Below, piece after piece: positions 62,802-64,000 of a stretch of 64,000 bases of DNA. Below the pieces are notes generated by a model. The model was not told where the DNA came from. It worked only from the letters and a program-made list of their open reading frames with translations, and made no database searches. The stretch spans positions 62,001-126,000 of the forward strand of contig NZ_JASNJD010000005.1 in NCBI RefSeq assembly GCF_030164425.1, in the 5' to 3' direction. A program made the translations under genes and the position numbers. Numbering within the stretch: position 1 is the first letter of the stretch; every line of letters starts with the position of its first letter. Origin of the DNA: Pseudodonghicola flavimaris. Lineage in GTDB: Bacteria; Pseudomonadota; Alphaproteobacteria; Rhodobacterales; Rhodobacteraceae.

Positions 62802-64000
62802 GCTTTGGCAAGAGGCGCCCGGCGCCGGCAAGGAACGGAACGACGGACATGAAGCTGCACCGCATATTCGCCCTGACCACCCTCATACTCTCCGCCTGCG
62901 GGGTCACCTATACCAGCCCCAAGGTACGCGACCAGGCCGCCGGGCTGGCCGTGCGCGAGGTGGCGCTGACCGCCGAAACCGTGCTGGTCGCGAACCGCAG
63001 CCCCTATACCCCGCGGCCGCTGCCGCTGGCCTTTCACCAGAACGCCGGGATGGGCTCCGGGCTGAAGGGGATCGGCGCCCTGCCCGACACCCCCTATGTC
63101 CCTGAGATCAAACCGGAACCTCTGGAACTGCGCGCGCCGCCGCAGGTGACGCCACCGCCCTATCGGATCGGCATCGGCGATGAGGTGCTGCTGGCCACCA
63201 AGGGCACCGGCTCCACCATAGAGGAGCTAACCGGGCTGCTCGCCGCGCAGAACCGGCGCGAAGGCTATACCGTGCGCGACGACGGAGCGATCGCGATCCC
63301 AGACATCGGCCAGATCCAGATCGCCGGGCGCACGTTGGAGGATGCGGAATCCGCCGTCTTCAATGCGCTGGTTGAGCGCCAGATCGACCCGGCGTTTTCG
63401 CTGGAAGTGGCGCAGTTCAATTCGAAACGCGTGGCCGTCGGCGGCGCGGTGCAGTCGCCCCGGCTGGTGCCGATCACCCTGACGCCGCTGACGTTGCACG
63501 AGGCGCTGACGGCCTCCGGCGGCATCTCGCTACGCGACAAGGGCTTCGCCTCGATCCGGATTTACCGCACGGGCGATCTCTATCAGATCCCGCTGCAGAC
63601 CTACCTGCGGTCTTCCGCGCTGCAGAACACCTACCTGCTGAACGGCGATGCGGTCTATGTCGACACCACCTATGATCTTGATCGCGCGGTGGAATTCTAC
63701 CGGCAGAAAATCGACGTCATCAACCTCAGGCGCGAAGCCCGCGCCACCGCCCTGGAGGAATTGCAGGCCGAAGTCGACCTGCGCCGCGGCACGCTGGAGG
63801 AGCATCGCAGCACTTTTTCCAGCCGGCTGGAGCTGGAGGCCGAGCCGCGCGATTATGTCTATGTCACCGGTGAGGTGCGCACACAGAATCGGGTCCCGCT
63901 GCCCTATGAACAGCAAACCTCTCTGGCCGATGTGCTCTATGGCAATGGCGGCTTCCAGACCCGCACTGGCGATGCCGCCCATATCTATGTGCTGCGCAGC
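62798..64000 (+). CDS. Polysaccharide export lipoprotein (Wza-like), C-terminus outside window
   Basis: About 400 codons are visible. A lipoprotein signal MKLHRIFALTTLILSAC ends in the lipidation Cys. The poly-export domain (about 115-200) has PYRIGIGDEVLLATKG and DDGAIAIPDIGQIQIAGRTL. SLBB-like units follow (KRVAVGGAVQSPRLVPITLT, then YVYVTGEVRTQNRVPLPYEQ). It forms the periplasm-to-outer-membrane channel for an exported polysaccharide. The start at 62798 overlaps the yjbF stop and has AAAGG eight bases upstream; ATG 62849 would give a more normal signal peptide and is an equal alternative. It is truncated by the window edge only. Confidence 0.9.
   Translation, partial: MSFGKRRPAPARNGTTDMKLHRIFALTTLILSACGVTYTSPKVRDQAAGLAVREVALTAETVLVANRSPYTPRPLPLAFHQNAGMGSGLKGIGALPDTPYVPEIKPEPLELRAPPQVTPPPYRIGIGDEVLLATKGTGSTIEELTGLLAAQNRREGYTVRDDGAIAIPDIGQIQIAGRTLEDAESAVFNALVERQIDPAFSLEVAQFNSKRVAVGGAVQSPRLVPITLTPLTLHEALTASGGISLRDKGFASIRIYRTGDLYQIPLQTYLRSSALQNTYLLNGDAVYVDTTYDLDRAVEFYRQKIDVINLRREARATALEELQAEVDLRRGTLEEHRSTFSSRLELEAEPRDYVYVTGEVRTQNRVPLPYEQQTSLADVLYGNGGFQTRTGDAAHIYVLRS

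Overview
The window is GC-rich chromosomal DNA of an alphaproteobacterium, very probably Rhodobacterales (Rhodobacteraceae/Paracoccaceae). Clues are the rpsT-dnaA-dnaN-recF..gyrB backbone, a petP/petR-type regulator pair, the pmbA-cysQ-DUF4170-waaA-lpxK block, the complete psd-pssA-pmtA route to phosphatidylcholine, and many copies of a short intergenic element with the core 'ggcgagagtatttggacaga' that I associate with this group. Almost everything is housekeeping or core metabolism. I see no tRNA, rRNA, CRISPR array, insertion sequence or prophage.

Layout. 1-3700: a thiolase (cut by the window edge) diverges from an XRE-cupin regulator, which precedes the threonine-to-glycine genes kbl-tdh; repeated TCCGTTA half-sites lie upstream of kbl. 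3.7-8.3 kb: the ubiquinone genes ubiE-ubiB (minus strand), mutM, an enoyl-CoA hydratase and rpsT. 8.8-16.4 kb: dnaA, dnaN, recF and gyrB, with a VOC protein and a LysE-type exporter translationally coupled behind recF. 16.5-22.9 kb (minus): a PmbA/TldD protease, a CysQ-like phosphatase, DUF4170, Kdo transferase and LpxK, plus a secreted DUF2125 protein. 23.0-31.7 kb: an SDR/enoyl-hydratase-like pair, a receptor with the architecture of prokaryotic ionotropic glutamate receptors, dapE with two coupled genes, RNase R and a lytic transglycosylase.

31.8-38.8 kb: a polyamine-type ABC importer operon (ATPase, binding protein, DUF1330, two unusual permeases) diverging from an ectoine-hydrolase-like M24 protein that has lost most M24 metal ligands; TTGTGTT operator-like half-sites lie between them. 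38.8-45.3 kb: ilvE, a MarR/OmpR regulator pair, xseB-ispA-dxs, and an Mrr-type restriction endonuclease that starts on the dxs stop codon. 45.3-57.6 kb: an SDR protein, a methyltransferase, a class II aldolase-like protein, a VOC protein, the purine-salvage pair ade-amn, an HU protein, a cation diffusion facilitator, psd-pssA-pmtA, an EamA transporter and msrB-msrA.

57.7-64.0 kb is the most accessory-looking part, the start of an exopolysaccharide export locus: a NusG/RfaH-like specialised elongation factor, a YjbE-like small secreted protein, an AT-rich non-coding segment with dyad symmetries, an XRE regulator, the YjbH outer-membrane protein, a YjbF-type lipoprotein and a Wza-type polysaccharide export protein that runs off the end. 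The NusG paralog, the XRE protein and the structured leader before yjbH look like the control layer for this locus.

Most assignments rest on recognisable family motifs read from the translations. Promoters and operators were found by eye and carry lower confidence.
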